64,000 nucleotides of DNA, from contig NC_026739.1 in the NCBI RefSeq assembly GCF_000210295.1, positions 1 through 64,000 on the forward strand, given 5' to 3'. The translations under genes were made by a program, and so were the position numbers. The notes under the pieces were generated by a model that had not been told where the DNA came from, made no database searches, and worked only from the letters and a program-made list of their open reading frames with translations. The DNA is from Trypanosoma brucei gambiense DAL972 (taxonomy: Eukaryota > Euglenozoa > Kinetoplastea > Trypanosomatida > Trypanosomatidae). Below are positions 48,871-59,037 of this stretch, in pieces; position 1 is the first letter of the stretch, and the number at the start of each line of letters is the position of its first letter.

Positions 48871-48921
48871 CGAGGAGGAGGAGGAGGGAGAGAGAGAGAG
48901 AGAGTGTGTGTGTGCGTGTGT
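48871..48921. repeat. Compound GAG/GA/GT microsatellite
   Basis: Runs of GGA, GA and GT units in succession. On the minus strand this is a long pyrimidine tract and may serve as the splice signal of the small gene downstream on that strand. Confidence 0.8.
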
Positions 48922-49261
48922 AGAGATAATGTAAAAGGATTGATAGATTTAAGTTTATCAGTTCGACAAGGGGCAAAAGTTTAAGGAAAAGGGATCATTG
49001 CTTGTTCCGCTGTACCGACAGCGTGGATCGCGCGCTCAGTGTGAGATGAAGGGAAACCAGGAGCAGGCTCGGTAGATGATTTTCCTGAGTGCCATACGCA
49101 GAAGACGAGTACGAGCTTCACTACTTTACCAACACTGGGAACACTTATAGCTCACTTTTTCATCTGTTGGCTCTACGGCAGAAGTTTACCACTCGACAGA
49201 TGCATCCACTGTACACACGCCCCCCACTCTTGGTTATGGAACCGTTCGTGGCGGTGAGTCA
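48922..49261. other. Intergenic, no gene
   Basis: Short spacer between the small hypothetical gene and the RINT1-like gene. I see nothing beyond expected UTR sequence. Confidence 0.6.
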
Positions 49262-51049
49262 TCAAAGCACATCTTCACTCAGCAAATTGGCCAAAGCATT
49301 TGCTCCCGTGGCCTCACAATACTCCTTGAGGTGCTTTCGCTTCTCTTTTGGTATTAGGCACGGTATCGAAGTTCTCATGACCTCTTGCACGATGTTGCTT
49401 CCGGTGGAGGGGCCGTGCAGAAGTCCCTGCAAAATGCCATCCCACGCATGTAGACCCCGTGGCGACACCTCTTCTACAGCAAAGAGATGCGCAAGAAACT
49501 GTGATGTGCTTTCGGTTACCTCCCGCCTCAGTTTTTCACGCCAGCGTGTCATTTTCCCGAGTTGAGCGGTGGACACGTCTTTCTCCCCACAGTGTTCGCA
49601 AAAACGCTCACGCCACTCCTCCGCTGCAGAGCAGACGGCTTGTACCGAATCTAGCAAGTGAAATGATGTTATAATCAACTCGGCGCGCGTTTCACACAGC
49701 GACGCTGCCTCTTCCTTGGCATCTTCGAGGTGTTGCATGAACATAACTAAAGATGGAACCACAACGGAATTCCATGTGATAATCACGCAGGCTGGAAGGA
49801 GGGCAAAAACGACGGCCAACCGACGCAAGATGGCCTCAAGACACCGAAGCATATGATACGTCCCCCGAACTGCCTTTAGCGTTGCAGTTTGATCCGTGAG
49901 CGTCGGTGAGTTTGTAAGAAACTCGAGTCGCCACAGCACCTGATGCCCTGACGCAAAGGCTTTGCAAACAAATGAACGTGCGGCGTCCGCGTAGGTGCAA
50001 AAAATATCCGGGGAGATCAACCGCTCTACAATGCCCGCTTGCGCACCAAGGTGTACAATTCCACCAGATTTGGTTAGAAAGTCTACAAGACAATTTACAC
50101 CGTGAATTGTAAAATCCTTCACCGAAAGGTAACCAGACTCCTCGTGCCATCCATAGGCGCTGCGGAAGACTGACACGGCCGTTGCCGCAAGGGCTGCGCT
50201 TCCAAGCGCAATTAATGTGTTGACGCCATCTTGTTCCCCAATCCCTTCGGGGGCCCACCCGTGCGCACGGGCGTCGTTAACCAGGCGTGTGTAGATCTGC
50301 TGGAGAAACAAGAAAAAGTGCTGTGGCTCCTCCCTCCGTGCTGTGTTCTTTCCTTCTTGAAAGTGGTAAACCAACTCCTTTTCTAGTGGTTCAACCTCTT
50401 TCTGTATAAAGGGAAGCAATATGTCATAAAGTTCAACTTTCCACCCACACCGCTTTAACCACGCAATTCGGTCGCTCCCGTCAAAACCCGAAAGGTGAAG
50501 ATGTAACAGTAACGACACGGCACGGGCGTAAAAGCCCCTATAGAAACTAAGCGGCATCAGTGCATCCTTCTCCACTTCACTACCATCAGTGTCAGCCGTT
50601 GAAGTCAAAACATTAAGCAATGGCCCCAGGGCTTGCACAGTTTGACTGGCGCTTTCCTTCAGCCCCACCTGTCGACGCCCCGCCATGAGTGATCGCAGAA
50701 AGTTGCTCAATTCACTTTCCACCGCCGTCCATTTCACAGCACCGGGACCGCTATCCATCGCAAGGTTCAGCAGCCGAGTCACTTCTGAGGCGTGAGGGGT
50801 GTTTTCTCGCCGCTCGAAGCGCTGCTGCTGCTGTTGCTGCAACTCTTGTTGGCTACACAGTTGCTTATGTTGCTCTTGGCATTCCTGGACGGGATCCCGC
50901 ACATGATCGGAGAGTTCCTTCAGAATTCCAGGTAGGCAGTCGACCACGCGAGTACTTCTGTCTTCAGTGAGTTTAAGCATAAGTTCCTCCAAAAGTGCAT
51001 TGTCCAACTGCGTGAATGAGTTAACGACTCCCGACACGAGCTTGATCAT
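49262..51049 (-). CDS. RINT1/TIP20-like vesicle-tethering protein
   Basis: 595 residues from the ATG at 51049 (MIKLVSGVVNSFTQL); the frame is open further up but without an ATG. All-helical, no signal peptide, with a Gln-rich insert (ELQQQQQQRFE) near residue 70-80. The best family clue is around residues 215-250: EPLEKELVYHF then NTARREEPQHFFLFL, which matches the RINT1/TIP20 hallmark in which a basic/aromatic F-x-Y-H-F-x-G segment precedes T-x-R-x-D-x-P-E-x-F-F. RINT1/Tip20 is a subunit of the Dsl1/NRZ complex that tethers COPI vesicles to the ER. The length is a little short for that family. The alternative is another CATCHR-type tether or an unrelated kinetoplastid protein. Confidence 0.6.
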   Translation of the reverse strand: MIKLVSGVVNSFTQLDNALLEELMLKLTEDRSTRVVDCLPGILKELSDHVRDPVQECQEQHKQLCSQQELQQQQQQRFERRENTPHASEVTRLLNLAMDSGPGAVKWTAVESELSNFLRSLMAGRRQVGLKESASQTVQALGPLLNVLTSTADTDGSEVEKDALMPLSFYRGFYARAVSLLLHLHLSGFDGSDRIAWLKRCGWKVELYDILLPFIQKEVEPLEKELVYHFQEGKNTARREEPQHFFLFLQQIYTRLVNDARAHGWAPEGIGEQDGVNTLIALGSAALAATAVSVFRSAYGWHEESGYLSVKDFTIHGVNCLVDFLTKSGGIVHLGAQAGIVERLISPDIFCTYADAARSFVCKAFASGHQVLWRLEFLTNSPTLTDQTATLKAVRGTYHMLRCLEAILRRLAVVFALLPACVIITWNSVVVPSLVMFMQHLEDAKEEAASLCETRAELIITSFHLLDSVQAVCSAAEEWRERFCEHCGEKDVSTAQLGKMTRWREKLRREVTESTSQFLAHLFAVEEVSPRGLHAWDGILQGLLHGPSTGSNIVQEVMRTSIPCLIPKEKRKHLKEYCEATGANALANLLSEDVL

Positions 51050-51931
51050 GCCTTCACTGCCACTATGCCGCCGCTCCCCCCCCACCCCCTTCTTTCCTTT
51101 AATTGCTGTCTCACAACTGTTTGGGCGCCGTATCAGATAAATACAAATTATTTTGGTGCGTGAAACAAAAGGTGTATATAGCTGAACGCAGGGGCAACAA
51201 CGGTCAATCTGGGAAACCAAACTTCACGGTAACGTTAGGAGCGGCTGAACTGCATGCAGCAGTTCGTGTCAATGAACAAATCTGTCTTACCCTTTCCTTC
51301 TTGTTTTACCTGTTGGTTTGCTGCACGTGTATTGACGAGTAATAATAAAGGAGACGGGGTGAGGGGAGGAGGAGGAGGAAATAACCATGATGACAATAAC
51401 AAGGTGGCGGCGGAAGCAGCAGGTGACGGGTATCAACAAACAAACAAACAGTTACCTAATTTAACTCGCCCCAACAAAAATATCGCCCTGTTCTGAATGA
51501 GCGGTGTAAAGCCCTCACAGACACCAATTTCATTTCGTCTTTTTCTTTGCGTCAAAAGAGAGATAGAGAGATACGGAACGAAAAAGGACGAGCCGAAGGT
51601 ACCACCCTCCATGACGGCCACACACAACTGAGATGAGGAAAATATCATGTAAAAAAAAAAAATAACACCCAAAGTGACACTCTCATCCCCCTTCCTCCAT
51701 CTCTTTCGTGCCGCCTGATATTCCTATACAACAAATTCCACTAAATGACAAGCGCGTGATTACGTGCATGGCTCCACCATATCATCCCTTCTTTCCACAT
51801 CCGTTCCGTTCCGTTCCATTCCATTCTTTTCTTTTCTTTTCTTCCTTTTCTCTCATTTGTTCCCTACACGTTTCCCACACTGCCGTCATCATCTTCCTCC
51901 TTTCCCCTCCTGCTGTGACTCATCATAAGCG
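51050..51931. other. Intergenic, no gene
   Basis: 882 bp with an A run (51650-51662) and simple TTCC-type repeats near 51805-51850. Frames here are short and without domains. Expected to hold the 3' UTR of the small gene and the splice region of the RINT1-like gene. Confidence 0.55.
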
Positions 51932-52228
51932 TTAATACGGATTGTTGCGGTCCTCATCATTACGACGGAACTTATAGGGACGATAACTGAGATGATTCTC
52001 CACGAGGAACAAATTCCGCGAGCGCTGCGAATACCACGTGCCTAATTGAAAAAGTGGTGACCACCACGGCAAATACCACGGCGCCAGCCACCGCTCCTTC
52101 ACATGCAACCACCGGTCGACGTAATGCTGACGTTCAGCGTAAAGTGTGAGGGCCTTCAGGTTTGGGCGGAAGTGATCCGCCGGATTTGACCAAAAATCCG
52201 ACATAACCGCTTCGATGTTTTCAGTCAT
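51932..52228 (-). CDS. Small aromatic-rich protein, possibly mitochondrial
   Basis: 98 residues from an ATG at 52228. Very rich in Trp, Tyr and Arg (WLAPWYLPWWSPLFQLGTW near the middle, YRPYKFRRNDEDRN at the end). One short hydrophobic aromatic stretch could dip into or span a membrane. This composition is common among small accessory subunits of mitochondrial respiratory complexes or ATP synthase in kinetoplastids, but I do not recognise this one. Same strand and normal spacing with its neighbours; the frame is clean. Confidence 0.65.
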   Translation of the reverse strand: MTENIEAVMSDFWSNPADHFRPNLKALTLYAERQHYVDRWLHVKERWLAPWYLPWWSPLFQLGTWYSQRSRNLFLVENHLSYRPYKFRRNDEDRNNPY

Positions 52229-52693
52229 GTGGGGCCACTGTGGTTTTTTTTCTTCTGTCCTTCCTCTTTTTTTTTTTTTTAATTTTTAAAATTCGGGTTG
52301 CTTATGATGCCCTGCAAATATAATATGTATATATTCAATAATAATAATATAATTGATTAATATACATACATGTGTGTAAGTATGGTGTGCCATTTACGGC
52401 AGAGTAAAAACGCATATAATTTTGAGAAGATGTAAAATTGGGAGAAAAAAAAAATGCAACAGACTTGAGGAGTTACAGATTTTTTTTTACGAAATGTAAC
52501 ACAGTGAAACAGGGCCCCAAAAAAAAAAAACAAACAAACAAAATTACAAAAAAAAAGAAGAGGGGGACGAATGGAAGACGTGTATGCGATTGAAACACAC
52601 AAACACACCGGTGAGAAATGGGGGAGGGGGGTGAAATTAAAAAAAAAAAAAGGTACATCAAACACACAAACTTTTCGTTTCATATCTTCATTT

Positions 52694-52730
<37 letters not shown>

Positions 52731-54504
52731 CATCGCTTTCTTCCGTTTCTTTTTTTTTTTTAAATCTTTAAATAACGGAACGAGTGTGCATAATTTTATT
52801 GTACGCACTTCGCTCCACTCACTCTGTTTCTTTTCTTTTTTTTCCTTTTGCGTTTGCTTTGAGTTGCCGTGAGAATGAGGGAAATGACGGAGGGGAAATA
52901 ATAATGATGAAAAGGATGATGTGACAAGCGGATGGTGGCCCGTTATTATTATTATTACTATTTTTCTTTTTTTTTTTTCCCTCAGGATTAAAGGAGGGGG
53001 AGGGAGAAAAGGAAGAGGGACGTGTGATCACCTCATTTTTTAAATATATATTTATATTTTGTGTTCCTCCCTCCGCCGCTTTTCCCTTTATTTTCATAAA
53101 AGCAATAATACCAATGATAATAATAGTAATAATAATACCAATAATTTAAATAAAAGAGGAAAGAAAAAAAAAAGAAAGAAAAGAAACCAAGGCGATCTGC
53201 CGAGAGCTTTTTGGAGCTTTGCAACATTTCCCTCCCTTCCCAACCAAAAAGAAAAAAAAGAAAAAAAAGAAAAAAAAACCGCTCACTTCATTTTATTTTA
53301 AACTTTTCTTTTAAATAAAACAATCCCATTTCATACGACCTCTCCCCCTCCTCTCTTTATTATTATTATTATCATTATTATTCCTTCACCATATCCTTTT
53401 CTTTTTTTTTTTTTTTGTAGATTTGCATTTTCCCTTTTCCCCATAATTACATTTACTTCGGCGGCAACGGCGGGAAAAAAGAAAACAAAAACCAAACAAA
53501 AACAAATGGAAAAAAAAACTAATAAATAAATAAAGGAGATAAGTAAGTGATAATATGTCATGAGATGAATATATGTTTGGTAGAAAAGGAGGGGACAAAA
53601 AATCATCAACAACAATAACATCAACACAAAACCCGTGCAAATAAACAATAACACCAACAAAAGAAACACGACGCTCAAAACCAAAGAAAAAGTACACACG
53701 AAACAACAAACAGACAAAAAAAAACAGAAAAGGAGGTGAGAAAAATGGCAGAGGAAGTTTATATTATTATTATTATTATTATTTAAAAGGTCGGCCCCGC
53801 TTTTGCTTTATATATATATATATATATAAAATATATATATATATATATATTATTTAATTTATTTTGTTTTGTGCATGTGAGTTCCATGAGGCACACTTAC
53901 CCGCTGGCCCTTCCTTCACTCCCCTTTGATATTCATTCCTCATTCATTCATTTAATTATTTTTTCTTTTTTTTTTTAAAAAAAAATTTCCCCCTCTACAC
54001 TGATTTTAAATAAATATATAATATATGTACATATATTATTTCATACACTCCGCATAGCTGTCCATCCTCATTTCATTTTGTTTTTTCTCGTTCCGTCATT
54101 CTCTCCGATATCCACACGGCTACAAAAAAAAAAAGAAAAAAAGAAAAAAAGAAAAGAAAAGAAAAAAAAAAACAAAAGCACACACACAGATCAAAAATAA
54201 GGGGGGGGGGGAAACGTAAAAAAAAAAAAAGACTGAAGGAATAATTAAAAAGAAAAAAAAATTAAACATAATAATAAAGAAGAAAAGAAACAAACAACAA
54301 GCGACAAGGAAAAACAAAAAAAAACAACAAAGAAGTTGGTAATTGACTAGAGCCGAAAATAGCAGAGGGAGGGGGGATTAAAAGAAAAAAACAAACACAG
54401 AACAAAAAGAAAAAGAAGGAAAGGAAAAATCAAAAAGACTTCTTTTTTTTGTTTTTTCTTTTTTTCCCTCTCTTCTTCCTCCTCCTCTCTCCTCCTCTCG
54501 CAGA

Positions 54505-54540
<36 letters not shown>

Positions 54541-54613
54541 CTTTCTTTCTTTCCTCCTTTCTTTTTCCCTTACCTTCTTTTTATTCACTTCACCTTTTCC
54601 CTCATTCCCGCCA
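52229..54613. other. Low-complexity AT-rich intergenic region
   Basis: 2.4 kb dominated by A runs, T runs, (TA)n tracts (52697-52728, 53809-53850, 54506-54537), ATT/AAT trinucleotide repeats (52945-52957, 53361-53380, 53761-53783) and poly-purine A/G stretches. All frames in it are artefacts of these repeats. It is far longer than the usual gap between neighbouring genes in a trypanosome transcription unit; CAF1 is likely to have a long 3' flank. Confidence 0.75.
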
Positions 54614-55669
54614 TCAGCTATGACCCTTTACCGCTTGTGTCATTATTGGAGAAGCCGGAAAGGCGGCATTTTTGCTTCCCGTGAAGTTACTGAAGGCATG
54701 ACCGCCACCACCACCGCTGCCAGGTATTGTTGTGCTGTTGGGGGTCCCTGCTGACGAGGAATCTTCACAGAGCCCATAAAGCACGCCATTGTTTGCTACA
54801 GGTATATTGGAGTTAAAACAGTCACGCAGCAATTTAAAATAACAATGGCCCGTCAGCAACGAGTCGCTGCCCGCCTGATGAGCCATGCCGAAACGCCGCA
54901 CGCGGAGGCTATCGGCAAGGTGATCTAATCCCAATGAGTGCGTTAACTCGGTGGAACGCAAGAGATATTTGATATCATACACGCACGGGAAAAGGGCATG
55001 GAAGGTTTGTAGGAAATCCTCCTCCTTTTCTGGTAGGTCTTTTCCACCCACTACTTTGATCAGGTATCCAAAGTCGTAACCGGCGTGGAAGGCCAACCAG
55101 CGAATGTCGGGATTTAACACGAGTCCGCTGGAGATGAGCAGCTCTGCGAAGTGCGTCACCTCCACGCCATACTCGGAGAAGTAATCGAAGTTAATGCCAC
55201 CATGACACAACAACTGAATACTATCCTGCGCGTACACATCCTCTGTGAGGCAGAAGCGGAAGTTGAACTGCCACGTGCAGCAGTTCTCGGGAACCTCGCC
55301 CTTCTCATTGAGAAGTGTAATGCCTAGCTGAATCATCTTCAGTAAATTCACATTGCACCGCAGCGTTTGGTAATAGAACTCGTGCGTGGATTTGAAGTTA
55401 CCGACAGGTTTCGCTACTACACCGGGAAACTCAGTATCCATAGCCACAAATGGGTAGTCTTTGATAAGCGAACGGATTATACCAAACTCCTGCTCTAAGT
55501 TATCCTCCCACACATCGCGAATCATTGGTGATTTACTAAGTGATGGAATGAGGGAAACATTTCCCGCCTTAAGAGCAGCCGATGGAAAACGTTGATGGGG
55601 TTGAGGTTGCGGTTGCGGTTGCTGCTGTGCGTAGGCTCCATAATGTGTCCCGCCACCATACTGCATCAT
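54614..55669 (-). CDS. CAF1: CAF1 deadenylase (CCR4-NOT complex)
   Basis: 351 residues from the ATG at 55669 (MMQYGGG); a GTG further upstream in frame is not needed. An N-terminal Gln/Pro-rich tail (QQQPQPQPQPHQ) is followed by a DEDD-type ribonuclease domain from about residue 51. Catalytic residues: D78 and E80 in MDTEFPG, D199 in HAGYDFGYL, D269 in HQAGSDSLLT with H264. Characteristic CAF1 segments are NFKSTHEFYYQTLR and GITLLNEKGE. A Ser/Gly-rich tail follows. CAF1 removes poly(A) tails and is the main deadenylase for regulated mRNA decay in T. brucei, where nearly all control is post-transcriptional, so it acts on the procyclin-type 3' UTR elements as well. Intact. Confidence 0.97.
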   Translation of the reverse strand: MMQYGGGTHYGAYAQQQPQPQPQPHQRFPSAALKAGNVSLIPSLSKSPMIRDVWEDNLEQEFGIIRSLIKDYPFVAMDTEFPGVVAKPVGNFKSTHEFYYQTLRCNVNLLKMIQLGITLLNEKGEVPENCCTWQFNFRFCLTEDVYAQDSIQLLCHGGINFDYFSEYGVEVTHFAELLISSGLVLNPDIRWLAFHAGYDFGYLIKVVGGKDLPEKEEDFLQTFHALFPCVYDIKYLLRSTELTHSLGLDHLADSLRVRRFGMAHQAGSDSLLTGHCYFKLLRDCFNSNIPVANNGVLYGLCEDSSSAGTPNSTTIPGSGGGGGHAFSNFTGSKNAAFPASPIMTQAVKGHS

Positions 55670-56652
55670 TTTCCCGTTTCCCGTTTCCACTTTCCCTCCT
55701 TTTTACCTTATAAGTTATTTGTAGTGGTAGTGATATATATATATATATATATATATAGATTTATTTATTTATTTTTTTTCGTTTTGTTATTATTTAAAAT
55801 GAAACAAACAAAAAAACAAACAACAACAAAAAAATTCGTTCCTTTTCTTTTTGTTTCGTTACTACCTTCTGCAACTTTTCCTTCACCACGGAAGGTGGAT
55901 TTAGTGTGTTTGGACGCTTAAACTCCTTTCAGTGACTGCGGAACAAATAAGCAAAAACAAAAACAATACCAATAAAAATAGAAGAAGATTGAAGTGAAGG
56001 AGAAAAAGACAAACAAATAAGAGAAGCACAGTGCGCCATAAGAAGATGGAATAATAACAGATAAGATATTAAATGGAGGTGTCGCCCGTATGAAAGTGAG
56101 AGAAAATTTACGTCAAATGAACCGCACGAACCAAAGATGTCGCGCCACACGAGTGCACAACCAAGAGAAGCGCCGAAAAGTTTGTACGCATACACCGCTG
56201 TGCATGACCGTATAGATGTGTAACACACGCCTAAAAAAATTGCTTCAGAGTTTACCCTCATTCCTCATAAGGGAACATGCACATGCACATAAATGTATAT
56301 AAAAATATATAAATGTATATATGTGTGATTGTGACGACATTGAGGGGAAGAGAAAGGAACCGTGCAGATGCATCAAGTTAGCGAATCGGGTAGCTCAATG
56401 CAACAGAGGGAAAATAACATTTACTACATCGAACATCACCAACCTCGCAACATGCAGCGCCTCCGCTCTTCCAAACCCATAGACCAACTGCATCCTCCCA
56501 CGCCTTCCTTCTCTCTTTTTTTTTTTTTCATTATGCCGTGTTTGAGCTGCTGCCACTTGGGTGTGAAGACGCCAAATCATGCGGCAGCATCACCGCAAAA
56601 TAATACAACAGCCTCCAAAATATTTCTCTCTTTTTTTTTTTTGCACATACAC
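55670..56652. other. Intergenic, CAF1 5' flank
   Basis: 983 bp: a (TA)n tract at 55734-55757, T runs at 56517-56529 and 56631-56642, no gene. The minus-strand frame at 55929-56261 (110 codons, many hydrophobic residues) has no recognisable features and I do not call it. Confidence 0.55.
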
Positions 56653-58392
56653 TCAGAATGTGCCATCTGGATTGACCCATGCCATTTCCGCTCGCTCCAA
56701 TCTTTTGGCCTCCTGCAACTCCTCCATAATATTCAGCTGCGCCAGCTCACGCACGCCGACTGGAGTGTCACTTCGCATTAATTCCCACAGTTCCTTTTCT
56801 TTCCTTTGTATTGTCGCCGTGTGCATCGAGTCATGCGGGAGCGTCAGCGTTTTTGCTAACACATTTTCTTTATTTTTCACTCCTTTATTTCCATTTTTCC
56901 AATGCTTATGATATGCATCCCTGCGACTTGCCTGGTCCAATGCATTCACATCAAGTAGTAGTGAGCGGACAGACGCCTGCACAACGGCCCACCGGTCCTT
57001 CTCAATTATTTCTGAAGAATTCGATGGCGGAGATTCGGGCACGGGCGCGGGCACGTCGGCGCAAGCACTTCCGTCATCATCACCACCACAAACATCAGCG
57101 GAGTGATGGTTTCGTGCGGCGCGAGCAAACGCCATGAGCAACTCACTTGGATCATCCTCCCGTACTAGTGAGGAGACAAGTGTTGCAGCTACGGCAAAAC
57201 TGTCATCGTGCCTTGTCCGTTGCGCAACACACTGCAAAACCAATTCCTGTTCTTCTTCACTAAATGTCGTGTGTGGCAGATCACGAAACTCAGGAAGCAG
57301 CTCATTTTTCCTTGCGCGAAGTAACACATACAATAAGTGCCCTACAGTCCCATCTTGTGCCAGGAAGTGTGTCAGTGCCTTTACAGTTTTGGGTCCACAC
57401 CGCATTCCCTTTTCCCTTGCAAACACCTCAACCGCAAGTACGAGAGTTCGCTCTGCCAGCGTTACGCCCAACGCGGCAGCTGCGCGGATCACCTCCCACT
57501 TCCGCACGTGGCTCAGCGTCAAAGCGTAGTAAACAAACATTCCATGTGCGGCTACTGCGTCACTCCTGTAGGCGGTGTGCAACCGATTACCTAAGCGCCG
57601 CTGAAGCAACAAACCCTTCGCTGAGTGCGGCACCGAGCCGTCTTCCACTTCAATGGGATTCAATGAGGGATGTTGCATCAGGGAGAACACCGTCACATCG
57701 AATGGTGCACTACAATCGGCCATGTATTTGGCGTATGTTAGGGCCTCATCAACTCTACCGCTAGCTGTACAGCAGTAAACCCATGCTGAGAGCACCTCCG
57801 GCGTCGTTTGTTGTTGTTGCTCCATGCGGCCGAAAAGCATTTGACATGTTGTGAAGTAGTCCGCATCCAAAGTGCAATGGTAGGCGGCCATGCAGAGCAA
57901 CGTACGAAGCAATACCGAAGGCAGTGCAAACTGCTCCTCCGGTGGATTCTGCAGCGAAGCAAACGTACAACTCTTCATGAAATCCTCATAAATAACATGT
58001 GGAAGGGGCGCATCGCGCGCCCTCAGTACGGTGGGAAAGAGGAGGAATAAACTGTGCTCTGTGATGTATCTGAGAGCATCGTGGTAAGGAAGGTGCCCTA
58101 TTATTGTTTCCAATGCCTCGTGGGTCGGAGCCCGCCACAATTCCTCCTTTTTGGGTAAATAAGTACTGTTTCGAACGAGAGGTTTGAGCGCCGGCAGATT
58201 CAGAAGCCATTTCTTGTTGAAAGTTCCACAACGCTCGGCGCTAAATCGAGGGGAATGTGGGAGATAATATGGTGGGTCAGGTAACTGTGTTCCATTAGCA
58301 CTAAATGCACCGGCGCTATCACTATTGCTTGCGGAACTAATGCGGCAGCCTCTCACGGTGCTGTGAGGGCGGCGGAGGCGGCGTATTAACAT
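56653..58392 (-). CDS. Probable mitochondrial helical-repeat (PPR-like) protein
   Basis: 579 residues from the ATG at 58392. The N-terminus (MLIRRLRRPHSTVRGCRISS) is Arg/Ser-rich without acids, a typical mitochondrial presequence. The body is alpha-helical with paired helices, including a segment TTPEVLSAWVYCCTASGRVDEALTYAKYM split over about 195-225 that reads like a pentatricopeptide repeat (A-x-x-x-G-x-x-x-x-A-L). An acidic, low-complexity part lies near 450-475, and a charged helical C-terminus follows (LNIMEELQEAKRLERAEM). PPR proteins in trypanosome mitochondria bind rRNA or guide edited mRNAs. Only one or two repeats are obvious by eye, so the family assignment is tentative. The frame is clean. 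Confidence 0.6.
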   Translation of the reverse strand: MLIRRLRRPHSTVRGCRISSASNSDSAGAFSANGTQLPDPPYYLPHSPRFSAERCGTFNKKWLLNLPALKPLVRNSTYLPKKEELWRAPTHEALETIIGHLPYHDALRYITEHSLFLLFPTVLRARDAPLPHVIYEDFMKSCTFASLQNPPEEQFALPSVLLRTLLCMAAYHCTLDADYFTTCQMLFGRMEQQQQTTPEVLSAWVYCCTASGRVDEALTYAKYMADCSAPFDVTVFSLMQHPSLNPIEVEDGSVPHSAKGLLLQRRLGNRLHTAYRSDAVAAHGMFVYYALTLSHVRKWEVIRAAAALGVTLAERTLVLAVEVFAREKGMRCGPKTVKALTHFLAQDGTVGHLLYVLLRARKNELLPEFRDLPHTTFSEEEQELVLQCVAQRTRHDDSFAVAATLVSSLVREDDPSELLMAFARAARNHHSADVCGGDDDGSACADVPAPVPESPPSNSSEIIEKDRWAVVQASVRSLLLDVNALDQASRRDAYHKHWKNGNKGVKNKENVLAKTLTLPHDSMHTATIQRKEKELWELMRSDTPVGVRELAQLNIMEELQEAKRLERAEMAWVNPDGTF

Positions 58393-59037
58393 TGAGGACC
58401 AACCAAATATCCTCTAACAACAAAGATTAAGGGAGAGAATAAGAAAAACAGGATGCAGCAAAAAAAAAAAAAAGGATGAAAAGACGCATTTGGGAAGGGC
58501 ATGCAGAGCGAAATCATGCGGCACCACGGGGACCGGAAGCATATGTGTAGAATCAGCAGCGGCTGCCGGCACCTTGGCCGGTGTGCGCGTCCACAGCTTC
58601 TGTTCATTCTTTTCTTTTTTTTGTATGTTACAAGCGTATGTACATCCCACGGTGGGCACGCGTATATATATGCACCCAAGTATGAAGAGACAAACAAATG
58701 TATGTGCTTGCCCTCAAACTCCAACACCTTTTTTTTCTCGCCCTCTATCCCAACGTTTCAACTTTCTTTCCCTCTCACTGTTATTGTTCAATTAGCCGCA
58801 GAAAAAAGCTCTCCGTCATAATCTAAAACTAAGCGAAGATGAATGAATAACAACAATAGCCACGAGAGAAAATAAGCTGTACATGCGACAAATTATATGT
58901 TTAATACCATGCTTACTCATCTAAATTTCCGCCTTCCTCTCTTGTTCCTTGCACCTTTCTCTCTTTTTCCTTCTTTGTTTTTTTTTTTTTCAATTCTAAT
59001 GATTAGTGTACATCCTGAACATCTCATATTCTATCAC
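58393..59037. other. Intergenic, no gene
   Basis: 645 bp with A and T runs (58459-58473, 58978-58991). Expected UTR and splice sequence only. Confidence 0.6.

Noticed and set aside
52697..54537. (TA)n and A/T tracts as mobile-element ends or origins
   Set aside because: No terminal repeats, target-site duplications or coding sequence accompany them; they are simple repeats.
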